DNA of 42,555 bases, from assembly GCF_001703635.1 (NCBI RefSeq), contig NZ_LQZT01000017.1:1-42555 (forward strand), written 5' to 3'. Below, one piece after another: positions 26,420 to 35,373 of the stretch. The notes below the pieces were generated by a model. That model saw only the letters and a list, made by a program, of their open reading frames with translations, had not been told where the DNA came from and did not search any database. Every line of letters starts with the position of its first letter. The stretch's first letter is position 1. The stretch is from Parahoeflea olei (GTDB taxonomy: Bacteria; Pseudomonadota; Alphaproteobacteria; Rhizobiales; Rhizobiaceae). Made by a program: the position numbers and the translations under genes.

Positions 26420-26435
26420 CGTTTCACGTGAATCG
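26420..26435. other. degenerate parS-like site in the rho leader
   Basis: CGTTTCACGTGAATCG has 13 of 16 matches to the parS consensus, with the central 11 bp intact. It is intergenic, between hemJ and rho. Whether ParB binds it is uncertain. Confidence 0.45.
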
Positions 26436-26552
26436 CTATCAATCTGCCCACGTCCTTTATGGCGGGCGTCAGACTCGTTCTGGCCGGCTTGTCTAGCCGG
26501 TTCGCAAGGCCCGCTTTTTCCCAAGTCTACAGTCTTACCATTTGGATTTCCC

Positions 26553-27818
26553 ATGCAGGAAATGAAGCTTCAAGAGCTCAAGAACAAAACCCCTACCGAC
26601 CTGTTGGCTTTCGCCGAATCAGTGGAGGTGGAAAATGCCGGGGTGATGCGCAAACAGGAACTGATGTTTGCGATCCTCAAGCAGCTGGCCGCCCAGGAAG
26701 TCGAGATCATCGGCGAGGGTGTGGTCGAGGTTCTGCAGGACGGGTTCGGCTTCATGCGCTCGGCCAATGCCAATTATCTGCCCGGCCCGGACGACATCTA
26801 CATTTCCCCCTCGCAGATCCGCCGGTTCTCGCTCAAGACCGGCGATACGGTCGAGGGACCGATTCGCGGGCCGAAGGAAGGCGAGCGCTATTTCGCGCTG
26901 CTCAAGGTCAACACCATCAATTTCGAGGATCCCGAGAAGATCCGTCACAAGGTCCATTTCGACAACCTGACGCCGCTCTATCCCGATGAGCGCTTCAAGA
27001 TGGAAATCGACAATCCGACCACCAAGGATATTTCCGCGCGCGTGATCGACTTGGTCGCCCCGCTCGGCAAGGGCCAGCGTGGGTTGATCGTGGCTCCGCC
27101 GCGCACCGGCAAGACCGTTCTTTTGCAGAACATCGCCCATTCGATCACCGCCAATCATCCGGACTGCTACCTGATCGTGCTTCTGATCGACGAACGTCCG
27201 GAAGAAGTGACCGACATGCAACGCTCGGTTAAGGGCGAGGTCGTAGCTTCAACCTTCGATGAGCCAGCCGCGCGCCACGTCCAGGTCGCCGAGATGGTGA
27301 TCGAGAAGGCCAAGCGACTCGTCGAACACGGCCGCGACGTGATCATCCTGCTCGATTCGATCACGCGCCTGGGCCGCGCCTACAACACCGTGGTTCCGTC
27401 GTCAGGCAAGGTTCTGACCGGCGGTGTCGATGCCAATGCATTGCAGCGGCCCAAGCGCTTCTTCGGCGCCGCGCGCAATATCGAGGAAGGCGGATCGCTC
27501 ACGATCATCGCAACCGCGCTGATCGACACCGGTTCGCGCATGGACGAGGTGATCTTCGAGGAGTTCAAGGGTACCGGCAACTCCGAAATCGTGCTCGACC
27601 GCAAGGTCGCCGACAAGCGCATCTTCCCATCGATGGACATTCTCAAGTCGGGTACCCGCAAGGAAGACCTCCTCGTTCCGAAGCAGGACCTGCAGAAGAT
27701 CTTCGTGTTGCGCCGGATCCTGGCGCCGATGGGCACCACCGACGCGATCGAATTCCTGATCGACAAGCTCAAGCAGACCAAGACCAACAGCGATTTCTTC
27801 GACTCGATGAACACCTGA
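26553..27818 (+). CDS. rho: transcription termination factor Rho
   Basis: Hexameric RNA-dependent ATPase/helicase that terminates transcription. 421 aa. N-terminal Rho-N helical domain beginning [18 protein letters not shown], the RNA-binding cold-shock-like domain with DGFGFMRS, then the ATPase domain with Walker A PPRTGKT (about 180-186) and the conserved [15 protein letters not shown] 26553 matches the usual N-terminus; upstream frame extension from 26397 is not conserved. The 196-bp leader contains a degenerate parS-like site and a 5-7 bp hairpin (CCGGC 26484-26488 / GCCGG 26496-26500); rho genes are often autoregulated through their leader. Confidence 0.97.
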   Translation: MQEMKLQELKNKTPTDLLAFAESVEVENAGVMRKQELMFAILKQLAAQEVEIIGEGVVEVLQDGFGFMRSANANYLPGPDDIYISPSQIRRFSLKTGDTVEGPIRGPKEGERYFALLKVNTINFEDPEKIRHKVHFDNLTPLYPDERFKMEIDNPTTKDISARVIDLVAPLGKGQRGLIVAPPRTGKTVLLQNIAHSITANHPDCYLIVLLIDERPEEVTDMQRSVKGEVVASTFDEPAARHVQVAEMVIEKAKRLVEHGRDVIILLDSITRLGRAYNTVVPSSGKVLTGGVDANALQRPKRFFGAARNIEEGGSLTIIATALIDTGSRMDEVIFEEFKGTGNSEIVLDRKVADKRIFPSMDILKSGTRKEDLLVPKQDLQKIFVLRRILAPMGTTDAIEFLIDKLKQTKTNSDFFDSMNT

Positions 27819-27845
27819 CGGCTATCGATTCGATACCGGAACGTT

Positions 27846-29174
27846 ATGCGAGAAACCATCTACGCGCTGTCCTCGGGACAGCCACCGGCCGGTGTCGCGG
27901 TCATCCGGATATCGGGTCCCGGGGTTCGATTCGGACTCGAAACCACTATCGGGATGGTTCCACCGCCCCGGATTGCCAAACTATGTGAAATCCGGAACCT
28001 ATCCGGCGAGCTGCTCGACACGGGCCTGGTGCTGTTCTTTCCCGGCCCCAACTCCTTTACCGGGGAGGATGTGGGGGAGCTCCAGATCCATGGCAGTCGC
28101 GCCTCCATTGCGGCGGTTCTCGACTGCCTGTCCACGATAGAGGATTTCCGTCCAGCGGAACCCGGTGATTTTACTCGCCGCGCATTTGAAAATGGGCGAA
28201 TGGACCTGACGGCGGTTGAAGGCCTGTCGGACCTGATCCGGGCCGAAACTGAATCTCAACGTCGGCAAGCACTGGGACAGGCGAGCGGGCGTCTGAAAGA
28301 CCTGTATCAGGGATGGGCAACCCGTTTGACGCATGCCCGAGCGCTGATCGAGGCCGATATCGACTTTGCGGATGAGGACGACGTTCCGGGTTCGGTTGTC
28401 GACGGGCTTTGGCCGGACCTGCGCGCGATCGCTGCCGACATCTCAACGCACCTGTCCCAGGCATCGGTTGGCGAAATCACGCGTTCAGGTTATAGAATTG
28501 CCTTGATCGGCCCGCCCAATGTCGGCAAGTCGTCGCTTCTGAACAACCTCGCCCAACGGGATGCCGCCATCGTCTCGGATATTGCCGGCACGACCCGGGA
28601 CATTGTGGAAGTGCGGCTCGATATCGGCGGACATCTGGTCCTGGTGTTGGATACCGCCGGTATCCGCGAATCGGAAAATCCGATCGAAATCGAAGGCATC
28701 CGGCGCAGCCTTTCGGCCGCTGCAGATGCCGATCTCGTCATCGAGTTGCGAAGCATGGCAGATCGGAGAGACGGGATCGATCCGGATCTGGATCACGCCC
28801 GTGACAAGCTCCTGGTTTGGACCAAGTCGGATCTCCACAATTCGGATCCGGACCAGGCAGGTGCCGAGGGTATCAGGATCTCCAACCGCACCGGCGAAGG
28901 ACTGGATAGGCTGATTGCGGCGATTGGCGACAGGCTTGCTAGGCTTGATAGTCCGGCAGCGCCCCTAGCACCGACACGAGAGCGCCACATTGCCTTGCTC
29001 AGACAATGTCTTCGCGAACTCGAATCGGCTATCGACCAAGTGAATCGAGCACCACTGGAGATCCGGGCCGAACAGCTTCGTGCGGCCGGAAATACATTGG
29101 GCCGCATCACAGGGACTGTGGATGTCGAAGATCTTCTGGGTGTAATCTTTTCGGAATTCTGCATCGGCAAATGA
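27846..29174 (+). CDS. mnmE: tRNA modification GTPase MnmE
   Basis: With MnmG makes the 5-carboxymethylaminomethyl modification of wobble uridine 34. 442 aa. N-terminal tetrahydrofolate-binding domain (FPGPNSFTGEDVGE, RPAEPGDFTRRAFENG), inserted G domain from about 217 with GPPNVGKSS, DIAGTTRD, DTAG and TKSD, and the C-terminal CIGK with the conserved Cys439. It starts 27 bp after rho with a weak Shine-Dalgarno. Its TGA stop (29172-29174) is the first three bases of a parS-like site. Confidence 0.96.
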   Translation: MRETIYALSSGQPPAGVAVIRISGPGVRFGLETTIGMVPPPRIAKLCEIRNLSGELLDTGLVLFFPGPNSFTGEDVGELQIHGSRASIAAVLDCLSTIEDFRPAEPGDFTRRAFENGRMDLTAVEGLSDLIRAETESQRRQALGQASGRLKDLYQGWATRLTHARALIEADIDFADEDDVPGSVVDGLWPDLRAIAADISTHLSQASVGEITRSGYRIALIGPPNVGKSSLLNNLAQRDAAIVSDIAGTTRDIVEVRLDIGGHLVLVLDTAGIRESENPIEIEGIRRSLSAAADADLVIELRSMADRRDGIDPDLDHARDKLLVWTKSDLHNSDPDQAGAEGIRISNRTGEGLDRLIAAIGDRLARLDSPAAPLAPTRERHIALLRQCLRELESAIDQVNRAPLEIRAEQLRAAGNTLGRITGTVDVEDLLGVIFSEFCIGK

Positions 29175-29187
29175 TTCACGTGAAACA
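29172..29187. other. parS-like site overlapping mnmE stop codon
   Basis: TGATTCACGTGAAACA, 15 of 16 match to the parS consensus. Its first three bases are the mnmE stop codon. Confidence 0.82.
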
Positions 29188-29217
29188 CATTGGAGGGTTG
29201 ATCGTCACACACTCCAG

Positions 29218-29233
29218 TGATTCACGTGAAACA
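29218..29233. other. parS-like site between mnmE and mnmG
   Basis: TGATTCACGTGAAACA, identical to the site at 29172 and spaced 46 bp from it. Confidence 0.82.
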
Positions 29234-29274
29234 TTTTGACTTAGGACCTATCGAGAGATTGTCCCCATCTAGAG

Positions 29275-29290
29275 TGTTTCACGTGAAACA
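29275..29290. other. parS site (perfect) upstream of mnmG
   Basis: TGTTTCACGTGAAACA, a perfect 16-bp palindrome identical to the canonical parS, 57 bp after the previous site and 55 bp before the mnmG start. Confidence 0.93.
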
Positions 29291-29345
29291 TTTCGCTTGA
29301 CTCTCGGCTCAATCCTCCCAAGACAACTCCTTCAGGAGACCAATC

Positions 29346-31217
29346 ATGAATTACGATGTTGTTGTCATTGGCGGTGGCCACGCAGGCAGTGAAGCGGCTT
29401 CCGCAGCTGCACGTCTGGGCGCTCGCACAGCCTTGGTCACTCACAAGATCGACAGCATAGGCACCATGTCCTGCAATCCCGCGATTGGGGGGCTGGGCAA
29501 GGGACACCTGGTGCGTGAAGTTGACGCCATGGGTGGGCTGATGGGCTTGGCGGCCGACCGGTCTGGCATTCAGTTCCGCATGCTCAACCGCCGCAAGGGC
29601 CCGGCGGTCTGGGGCCCACGGACCCAGGCCGACCGCAAGCTCTATAAGGAGGCTATCCAGTCGCTGCTTCGGGCGACACCCAATCTCGATATCATCGAGG
29701 CAGAAGCCGATGATCTGGTGGTGGAGGGCGGACGCGTCAGCGGTGTCGTTCTCAAGGATGGACGAACAGTATCGACCGCGATGGTCGTCCTGACGACCGG
29801 CACATTCCTGCGGGGCCTGATCCACATTGGTGACCGCAAGATACCCGCCGGCCGAATGAACGAAGCGCCGGCCCTGGGATTATCTGCAACACTTGAGCGG
29901 GCTGGTTTCGAACTGGGTCGTCTCAAGACCGGCACGCCTGCGCGGCTTGATGGACGTTCCATCGATTGGTCCGCGGTCGAGTGGCAGGAAGCGGATGCGG
30001 ATCTGATCCCCTTTTCCTTCATGACCGACCGTATCGAGGTTCCGCAAATTCGCTGTGGGGTCACCCGCACCACTGCCGCCACGCACAAGATTATTCAGGA
30101 CAATATTCACCGCTCGGCGATGTATTCGGGCCAGATTGAAGGGGTAGGGCCACGCTACTGCCCTTCGATCGAAGACAAGATTGTGCGCTTCGGAGAGCGG
30201 GATGGACACCAGATCTTCCTGGAGCCGGAGGGACTGGACGATTCGACCGTCTATCCGAACGGGATTTCGACCTCGCTGCCGGAAGACGTGCAGGAGGCAT
30301 TCCTGCGTACGATTCCGGGGCTCGCGGATGTACGGATTCTGCAGCCCGGTTATGCCATCGAATATGACCATGTGGATCCGCGCGAATTGCAGCAGACGCT
30401 CGAGACCCGTCGTCTCCCCGGACTTTTCCTGGCCGGACAGATCAACGGCACGACCGGTTACGAGGAGGCGGCGGCACAGGGTCTGGTAGCCGGTCTCAAT
30501 GCCGCGTTGAAGGCGCAGGGGCGTGAAGCGACCCTGTTCAGCCGGACGGAATCCTATATCGGCGTCATGGTGGATGACCTTACCAGCAAAGGGGTGAGCG
30601 AGCCGTACCGGATGTTCACTTCGCGGGCGGAATACAGACTGTCTTTGCGTGCCGACAATGCGGAACAGCGTCTCACCCCGAAAGCGATTGCACTCGGCTG
30701 TGTGGATGAGGCGCGAAAGACAAGGTTCCTGACCCTTATCGATTCGTTGACGAAATGTTTGGACGATCTGAAAGCGCGACAAATCTCGCCATCCGAAGCG
30801 GAGCGTGTCGGGTTGGCGCTGAACAAGGACGGTATCCGTCGCTCCGCCTTTCAACTTCTGTCCTATCCGGATGTCACGGTCGAACGCATAGTTGCGATCT
30901 GGCCGGATCTGGCCGTCCATGGCGCGTCGGTGCTTGAAGCCGCGGCCATCGATGCGGCCTATGCCGTCTATATGGACCGGCAGTTGCAGGAAATCGAAGA
31001 TCGCAGGCGCGAGGAATCGCGGCTGATTCCGGAAGACTTCAGGTACGATGCCCTGCCGGGCCTGTCGCAGGAGCTTCGGCAGAAGCTGGATCGGATCCGG
31101 CCACGGTCGATCGGACATGCGGAACGCATCGAAGGCATGACGCCCGCGGCAATGGCTCTTATTCTCACGCATATGCGCAAGAAGCCTGCGCGGCATATCG
31201 GGGCAGTTTCCGGATGA
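29346..31217 (+). CDS. mnmG: tRNA uridine-5-carboxymethylaminomethyl synthase MnmG (GidA)
   Basis: FAD-dependent partner of MnmE. 623 aa. The dinucleotide fold is [13 protein letters not shown] (6-18), followed by [21 protein letters not shown] and [11 protein letters not shown], then [13 protein letters not shown] [13 protein letters not shown], and the C-terminal helical domain with [20 protein letters not shown] (29334-29338) is 7 nt before the ATG. It overlaps rsmG by 4 bp (ATGA). Confidence 0.97.
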   Translation: MNYDVVVIGGGHAGSEAASAAARLGARTALVTHKIDSIGTMSCNPAIGGLGKGHLVREVDAMGGLMGLAADRSGIQFRMLNRRKGPAVWGPRTQADRKLYKEAIQSLLRATPNLDIIEAEADDLVVEGGRVSGVVLKDGRTVSTAMVVLTTGTFLRGLIHIGDRKIPAGRMNEAPALGLSATLERAGFELGRLKTGTPARLDGRSIDWSAVEWQEADADLIPFSFMTDRIEVPQIRCGVTRTTAATHKIIQDNIHRSAMYSGQIEGVGPRYCPSIEDKIVRFGERDGHQIFLEPEGLDDSTVYPNGISTSLPEDVQEAFLRTIPGLADVRILQPGYAIEYDHVDPRELQQTLETRRLPGLFLAGQINGTTGYEEAAAQGLVAGLNAALKAQGREATLFSRTESYIGVMVDDLTSKGVSEPYRMFTSRAEYRLSLRADNAEQRLTPKAIALGCVDEARKTRFLTLIDSLTKCLDDLKARQISPSEAERVGLALNKDGIRRSAFQLLSYPDVTVERIVAIWPDLAVHGASVLEAAAIDAAYAVYMDRQLQEIEDRRREESRLIPEDFRYDALPGLSQELRQKLDRIRPRSIGHAERIEGMTPAAMALILTHMRKKPARHIGAVSG

Positions 31218-31861
31218 TTCATGCTACCAATCCCTCGTCAGGCTTTTTCCGGGATTCCGGGTTTGTTTCACGTGAAACATGGAAAAGGCTTGAAATCTAT
31301 GCGGACCTGGTGCGCAAATGGCAGCCCGCGATCAATTTGATTTCGCCGAAAACCCTGCCACAGCTCTGGGACCGGCATGTGCTGGACAGCCTGCAGCTTT
31401 TCCGCCTGCAGCCTGAGCCGCTCACCTGGCTCGACATGGGCAGCGGCGCTGGCTTTCCGGGCGTGGTGACTGCAATTGCGCTTGCCGAGAAGGGCACGGG
31501 CTGGGTGCACCTGGCCGAAAGCAACAACAAGAAGGCCGCGTTTCTGCGTCAGGCGATTGCGGCCACCGGTGCCCGGGCGAGCGTGCATCCGGAGCGCATC
31601 GAAGCGCTGCACGGAACGCTCGGTCCCATCGATGCGATCTCTGCCCGCGCGCTCGCGCCGCTCGCGGATCTGCTCGCCTATGCCGCCCCATTTGCCGCAG
31701 ACAACCCGAAGCTTCAATTGTGGTTTCACAAAGGGTTGGATTATCCGCAAGAAGTGCGATCAGCGCGTGACCTTTGGGGTTTCGATCTGGTAGAACATGA
31801 GAGCCTTGCTCAGGACGGATCGGCCATCCTCGAACTCGGCAACCTCTCCAAGCGCAACTAG
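31214..31861 (+). CDS. rsmG: 16S rRNA (guanine-N7)-methyltransferase RsmG (GidB)
   Basis: SAM-dependent methyltransferase for G527 of 16S rRNA. 215 aa. [20 protein letters not shown] is the family N-terminus, the SAM motif is [11 protein letters not shown], and [10 protein letters not shown] is conserved. The codons for Phe-Val-Ser-Arg-Glu-Thr read through a perfect parS (31264-31279), so the gene is constrained by centromere function. Directly precedes parA (16 bp). Confidence 0.95.
   Translation: MIHATNPSSGFFRDSGFVSRETWKRLEIYADLVRKWQPAINLISPKTLPQLWDRHVLDSLQLFRLQPEPLTWLDMGSGAGFPGVVTAIALAEKGTGWVHLAESNNKKAAFLRQAIAATGARASVHPERIEALHGTLGPIDAISARALAPLADLLAYAAPFAADNPKLQLWFHKGLDYPQEVRSARDLWGFDLVEHESLAQDGSAILELGNLSKRN
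31264..31279. other. parS site (perfect) inside rsmG
   Basis: TGTTTCACGTGAAACA, perfect canonical parS embedded in the coding sequence of rsmG near its 5' end. Confidence 0.93.
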
Positions 31862-31877
31862 GCCTCGGACCCTCTCG

Positions 31878-32672
31878 ATGCAGCTTCCCAAGAACCGGAT
31901 CATCACCATCGCCAACCAGAAGGGCGGGGTCGGAAAAACCACCACCGCCATCAATCTTGCCACCGCGCTGGCCGCGATCGGTCAGGAAGTGCTGATCGTC
32001 GATATCGACCCGCAGGGCAATGCCAGCACAGGGCTGGGGATCGACCGCCGCAATCGCGGTGTGTCGGCCTATGACCTGCTGACCCAGAACGCCACGATCA
32101 GCGAGACAGTGCGGGAAACCGCCGTGCCGCATCTGAGCATCATCCCCTCGACGATGGACCTCCTCGGTGTCGAGATGGAGATTGCCGGCACCGCCGACCG
32201 GGTGTTCCGGCTGCGCAAGGCGCTGCAGGCGCCCGATGCGCAGCGTTACAATTACGTGCTGATCGACTGCCCACCTTCGCTCAACCTCTTGACCATGAAT
32301 GCCATGGCCGCCGCGCATTCGATCTTGGTGCCGTTGCAGTGCGAGTTCTTCGCGCTCGAAGGCCTGAGCCAGCTCCTGGAAACCGTCGAGCAGGTGCGCG
32401 ATTCGCTCAACCCGACGCTCGATATTCAGGGCATCGTCATGACCATGTATGACCCCCGCAACAATCTGGCGCTGCAGGTGGTCGAGGATGTGCGCACGCA
32501 TCTGGGCGACAAGGTGTACCGCACCCTGATCCCGCGCAATGTCCGGGTGTCGGAAGCGCCCTCCTATGGCAAGCCGGCGATCCTCTATGATCTCAAATGC
32601 GCGGGCAGCCAGGCCTATCTGCAACTGGCGTCTGAAGTGATCCAGCGCGAACGCAATCGAAAGGCCGCCTGA
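31878..32672 (+). CDS. parA: chromosome partitioning ATPase ParA
   Basis: Walker-type ATPase that moves ParB-parS complexes to segregate the origin. 264 aa. Deviant Walker A KGGVGKTTT (15-23), IVDIDPQGNAS (Walker A') and LIDCPPSLN (Walker B). ATG 31878 gives the typical MQLPKNRIITIANQ; in-frame upstream residues from 31797 overlap rsmG and are not conserved. Upstream Shine-Dalgarno is weak, so coupling to rsmG translation is possible. No long N-terminal DNA-binding helix, so it is the chromosomal type rather than the plasmid type. Confidence 0.96.
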   Translation: MQLPKNRIITIANQKGGVGKTTTAINLATALAAIGQEVLIVDIDPQGNASTGLGIDRRNRGVSAYDLLTQNATISETVRETAVPHLSIIPSTMDLLGVEMEIAGTADRVFRLRKALQAPDAQRYNYVLIDCPPSLNLLTMNAMAAAHSILVPLQCEFFALEGLSQLLETVEQVRDSLNPTLDIQGIVMTMYDPRNNLALQVVEDVRTHLGDKVYRTLIPRNVRVSEAPSYGKPAILYDLKCAGSQAYLQLASEVIQRERNRKAA

Positions 32673-32703
32673 CCGCGATCAGGCGACGAAAGTGGATGTG
32701 ACG

Positions 32704-33600
32704 ATGTCAGAAGATGTATCGAAAAAGCGCCTCGGGCGCGGTCTGGCCGCCCTGATCGGAGAAATCGACCAGCCGGTGGCGGCGCAATCCAAGCCCGCAG
32801 TCTCGGCCGACCGGCGGGTGCCGATCGAACATGTGAGCCGTAACCCGCGCAATCCGCGGCGCTCGTTCGATCCGGCCGATCTCGAGGACCTGTCGCGCTC
32901 GATCCGTCAACACGGCATCGTCCAGCCGGTGATGGTGCGAAGCGCCGGCGCCGACCGCTACGAAATCATTGCCGGTGAACGGCGCTGGCGGGCGGCCCAG
33001 ATGGCGGGTCTGGTCGATATTCCGGTGCTTGTCCGCGATGTCGACGACAAGACCGCGCTTGAGATCGCCATTGTCGAAAACGTGCAGCGTGCGGATCTGA
33101 ATGCGCTGGAAGAGGCGCAGGGCTACGAGCAACTGATCGCCCAATATGGCTACACGCAGAACGATCTGGGCGAAGTCATCGGCAAGAGCCGCAGCCATGT
33201 CGCCAATTCGCTCCGGCTCCTGAAACTGCCCGAAGAAGTCCGCAAGATGCTGGCCGATGGCGTGCTGTCGGCCGGCCATGCGCGGGCGATCGTCTCGACC
33301 TCGGATCCGGTGGCGCTGGCGAGGCAGATTGTCGATGGCGGATTGTCGGTGCGGGATGCCGAAAGGCTCGCGCAGAAGGACGCCGAGCAGGCCGCAAACC
33401 CGGCTGCTATGGAGACCAAATCCGCCGGCGCTGCCGCCCCCAAGGACGCCGACACGCTGGCGCTCGAGCGCAGCCTGTCCGATTATCTCGGGCTCAAGGT
33501 CCAGCTCAATCACAAGGGGCAGGGCGGGCAGATGCGGATCGAGTACAAATCGCTCGAGCAACTCGACGAACTTTGCCGGCTTCTGGGCGAAAAAGGCTAA
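32704..33600 (+). CDS. parB: chromosome partitioning protein ParB
   Basis: Centromere-binding CTPase that loads at parS and spreads. 298 aa. N-terminal KKRLGRGLAALIGE (ParA-interacting), the CTP-binding GERRWRAAQ (91-99), an HTH around 125-190 with TQNDLGEVIGKSRSHVANSL, and a C-terminal dimerisation domain. ATG 32704 is preferred to GTG 32692, as it gives the common MSEDVSKKRLGRG start. It is 31 bp downstream of parA and followed by a strong hairpin. Its targets are visible in the window. Confidence 0.96.
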   Translation: MSEDVSKKRLGRGLAALIGEIDQPVAAQSKPAVSADRRVPIEHVSRNPRNPRRSFDPADLEDLSRSIRQHGIVQPVMVRSAGADRYEIIAGERRWRAAQMAGLVDIPVLVRDVDDKTALEIAIVENVQRADLNALEEAQGYEQLIAQYGYTQNDLGEVIGKSRSHVANSLRLLKLPEEVRKMLADGVLSAGHARAIVSTSDPVALARQIVDGGLSVRDAERLAQKDAEQAANPAAMETKSAGAAAPKDADTLALERSLSDYLGLKVQLNHKGQGGQMRIEYKSLEQLDELCRLLGEKG

Positions 33601-33623
33601 TATTTTCAAGCGTTAAAGGAAAA

Positions 33624-33655
33624 CGGGCTCATGCTTGCACGAAAGCATGAGCCCG
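33624..33655. terminator. strong hairpin between convergent parB and holA
   Basis: Perfect 13-bp stem CGGGCTCATGCTT (33624-33636) / AAGCATGAGCCCG (33643-33655), loop GCACGA. No U-run follows on the plus strand, so efficiency as an intrinsic terminator is uncertain; it could serve both convergent genes. Confidence 0.6.
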
Positions 33656-33716
33656 TGACGTCGCGGGATCAGCCGAAGCGACGGGGATTTCGGGTCGTGC
33701 CCCGCGATAAGGGGGC

Positions 33717-34745
33717 TTAGCGGCTCAGCAAGCAAACGCGCAGCAGCGCCTGGCGGGCGATGGCTGCTTCCAGTTGCGGCCGCCTACGCGTTTCGAGGAC
33801 CGCGTCCGAGAGCCGGCGCATTTCCCGGTTGATCGCGTCCAGGCGCCAATGCCGCAGTGCCCGCTCGATCACCGGCTTGCGTTTGAAGTGAATGCCGCGG
33901 CCCTTTTCCGCGAGCGCCTGGGCGGGCTGGCGATTGTGGTTTTCCACGAGCGCACGCATGGCGTCGAGCTGTTCGAACAGCACGATGCAGCCACGCAGCA
34001 CGAGAAACACGGATGTCTTTGACGCGAGAATGCGCTCGAGGGCTGCTTCAAGCGCTACCGGATCGCCGGAAAACACCGCGTCCACCGCATCATCGACCGA
34101 CAATGCGGCCACGTCACCCATCGCCTCGATCACGTCGGCATCCGTCACCCGGCCGGTATCGTGGCAGTAAAGCGCAAGCTTTTTCAATTCGTTACGGCTG
34201 GCAAGCCGGTCGCCGCCGAGAAGCTGCGCGAGACGCTGGCGCGCGTCGGGCTGGATCGCCAGATTGGCCGCCCCCAGTTCCTCGTCGATCAGCGTCTGGA
34301 TGCCGCGGGCATCGTCGGCATAACAGGGAATGGCCAGTGCCGTCCGGCTGTTCTCGACCGTCTTGCGCAGGGCGCTGCCCTTCTTGAGATCGCCTGCCTC
34401 GATCAGGAGATGCGACGACCCGGGCTCGGTGTCGACAAGCGCGGAGACACCGTCGACGAGCGCGCGCTCATTGCCGGCATCGCGTACCCAGACAAGGCGG
34501 TCGCCACCAAACAGGCTGATCGCCCCGAATTCGTCGGCCAGCCGACCGGGATCGCCGCCAAGGTCGGAAGCCTCGAGCTTCAGCACCGCAAAATCATCCT
34601 TGAGGTCGACGCCGGTCCTGGCGGCGATCTGCGCCGCCCGCTCGGAAACGAGGCCCCTGTCCGGGCCATAGACCAGCACGATCCGGTAGGGCGTTCCCTC
34701 GCGCCGGATAAAGCCTGAAAATTCGTGGGCCTTCAGCTGTGCCAT
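33717..34745 (-). CDS. holA: DNA polymerase III delta subunit
   Basis: Wrench subunit of the clamp loader that opens the beta sliding clamp. 342 aa. Conserved N-terminal IVLVYGPDRGLVSERA and the sequence organisation (three domains, with an AAA-like first two) match HolA; no functional P-loop, as expected for delta. ATG 34745 begins MAQLKAHEF; Shine-Dalgarno is poor. Frame upstream to 34811 is not conserved. Follows lptE in the same direction after 124 bp and converges with parB. Confidence 0.93.
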   Translation of the reverse strand: MAQLKAHEFSGFIRREGTPYRIVLVYGPDRGLVSERAAQIAARTGVDLKDDFAVLKLEASDLGGDPGRLADEFGAISLFGGDRLVWVRDAGNERALVDGVSALVDTEPGSSHLLIEAGDLKKGSALRKTVENSRTALAIPCYADDARGIQTLIDEELGAANLAIQPDARQRLAQLLGGDRLASRNELKKLALYCHDTGRVTDADVIEAMGDVAALSVDDAVDAVFSGDPVALEAALERILASKTSVFLVLRGCIVLFEQLDAMRALVENHNRQPAQALAEKGRGIHFKRKPVIERALRHWRLDAINREMRRLSDAVLETRRRPQLEAAIARQALLRVCLLSR

Positions 34746-34869
34746 CAGGAGTGCGCAGTCGCCTTGTTCAATGCGGGTCGCAGATCCGCCCGTGGGACAC
34801 GTAAAATACACCTATCCCTTTGTTTTAATTGACATAAACGCCCACGCCAGCCATGCCTGCAAGCAAGCC

Positions 34870-35373
34870 TCAGCGGTCGAGCGCGGCCGCGATATCTGCC
34901 ATGACCAAGGCGGCAACCGAATGGGCGGCGCGATCGACGGCTTCGAGCTTGGCCCGTTCCTGGGCAAAATGCTGCGACGGCAGGTCGAGTTGCGCATCGG
35001 CAAAGCGCGATCCGGATGCGACCGTCTCTCCGGTCGCCGCCGACTTGAGCGCGTAGATTGCCGTCACCGTCGCGCGGCCGGCGGAGAACTCGTTGTCGAT
35101 GCCGCCGGGAAGGATACCGCCGACGGAGGAGGTGACCTTCAGGTCGAGCCGGTAGTCGGCATTGGCGCGTTCGCCACCGAAACCCAGCACCAGTTCGTTG
35201 CGCACGGTCTGTTCGGCGCGGCTGTCGGCGGGGGACACCGAAACCGAGTGGTGCTGGCCGTTCAGCGATCCGTAGAGCGGCCGCACCTGGCATCCGGCCA
35301 GCAGTCCCAGGCTCACGGCGCAGGCCAGCGCCGTGAGTTTCCAGCCCGGCCGGGAGGCTTCAGATGACGACAT
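34870..35373 (-). CDS. lptE: LPS-assembly lipoprotein LptE
   Basis: Outer-membrane lipoprotein that plugs LptD for LPS insertion. 167 aa with a signal peptide ending in lipobox LLAGC, Cys at about residue 28, then QVRPLYGSL typical of the alphaproteobacterial LptE family. ATG at 35373 sits inside the last codons of leuS (14-bp overlap), so it is coupled to leuS translation; leuS-lptE-holA is a conserved order. Downstream gap to holA is AT-rich and may include a promoter, but I do not see one. Confidence 0.88.
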   Translation of the reverse strand: MSSSEASRPGWKLTALACAVSLGLLAGCQVRPLYGSLNGQHHSVSVSPADSRAEQTVRNELVLGFGGERANADYRLDLKVTSSVGGILPGGIDNEFSAGRATVTAIYALKSAATGETVASGSRFADAQLDLPSQHFAQERAKLEAVDRAAHSVAALVMADIAAALDR

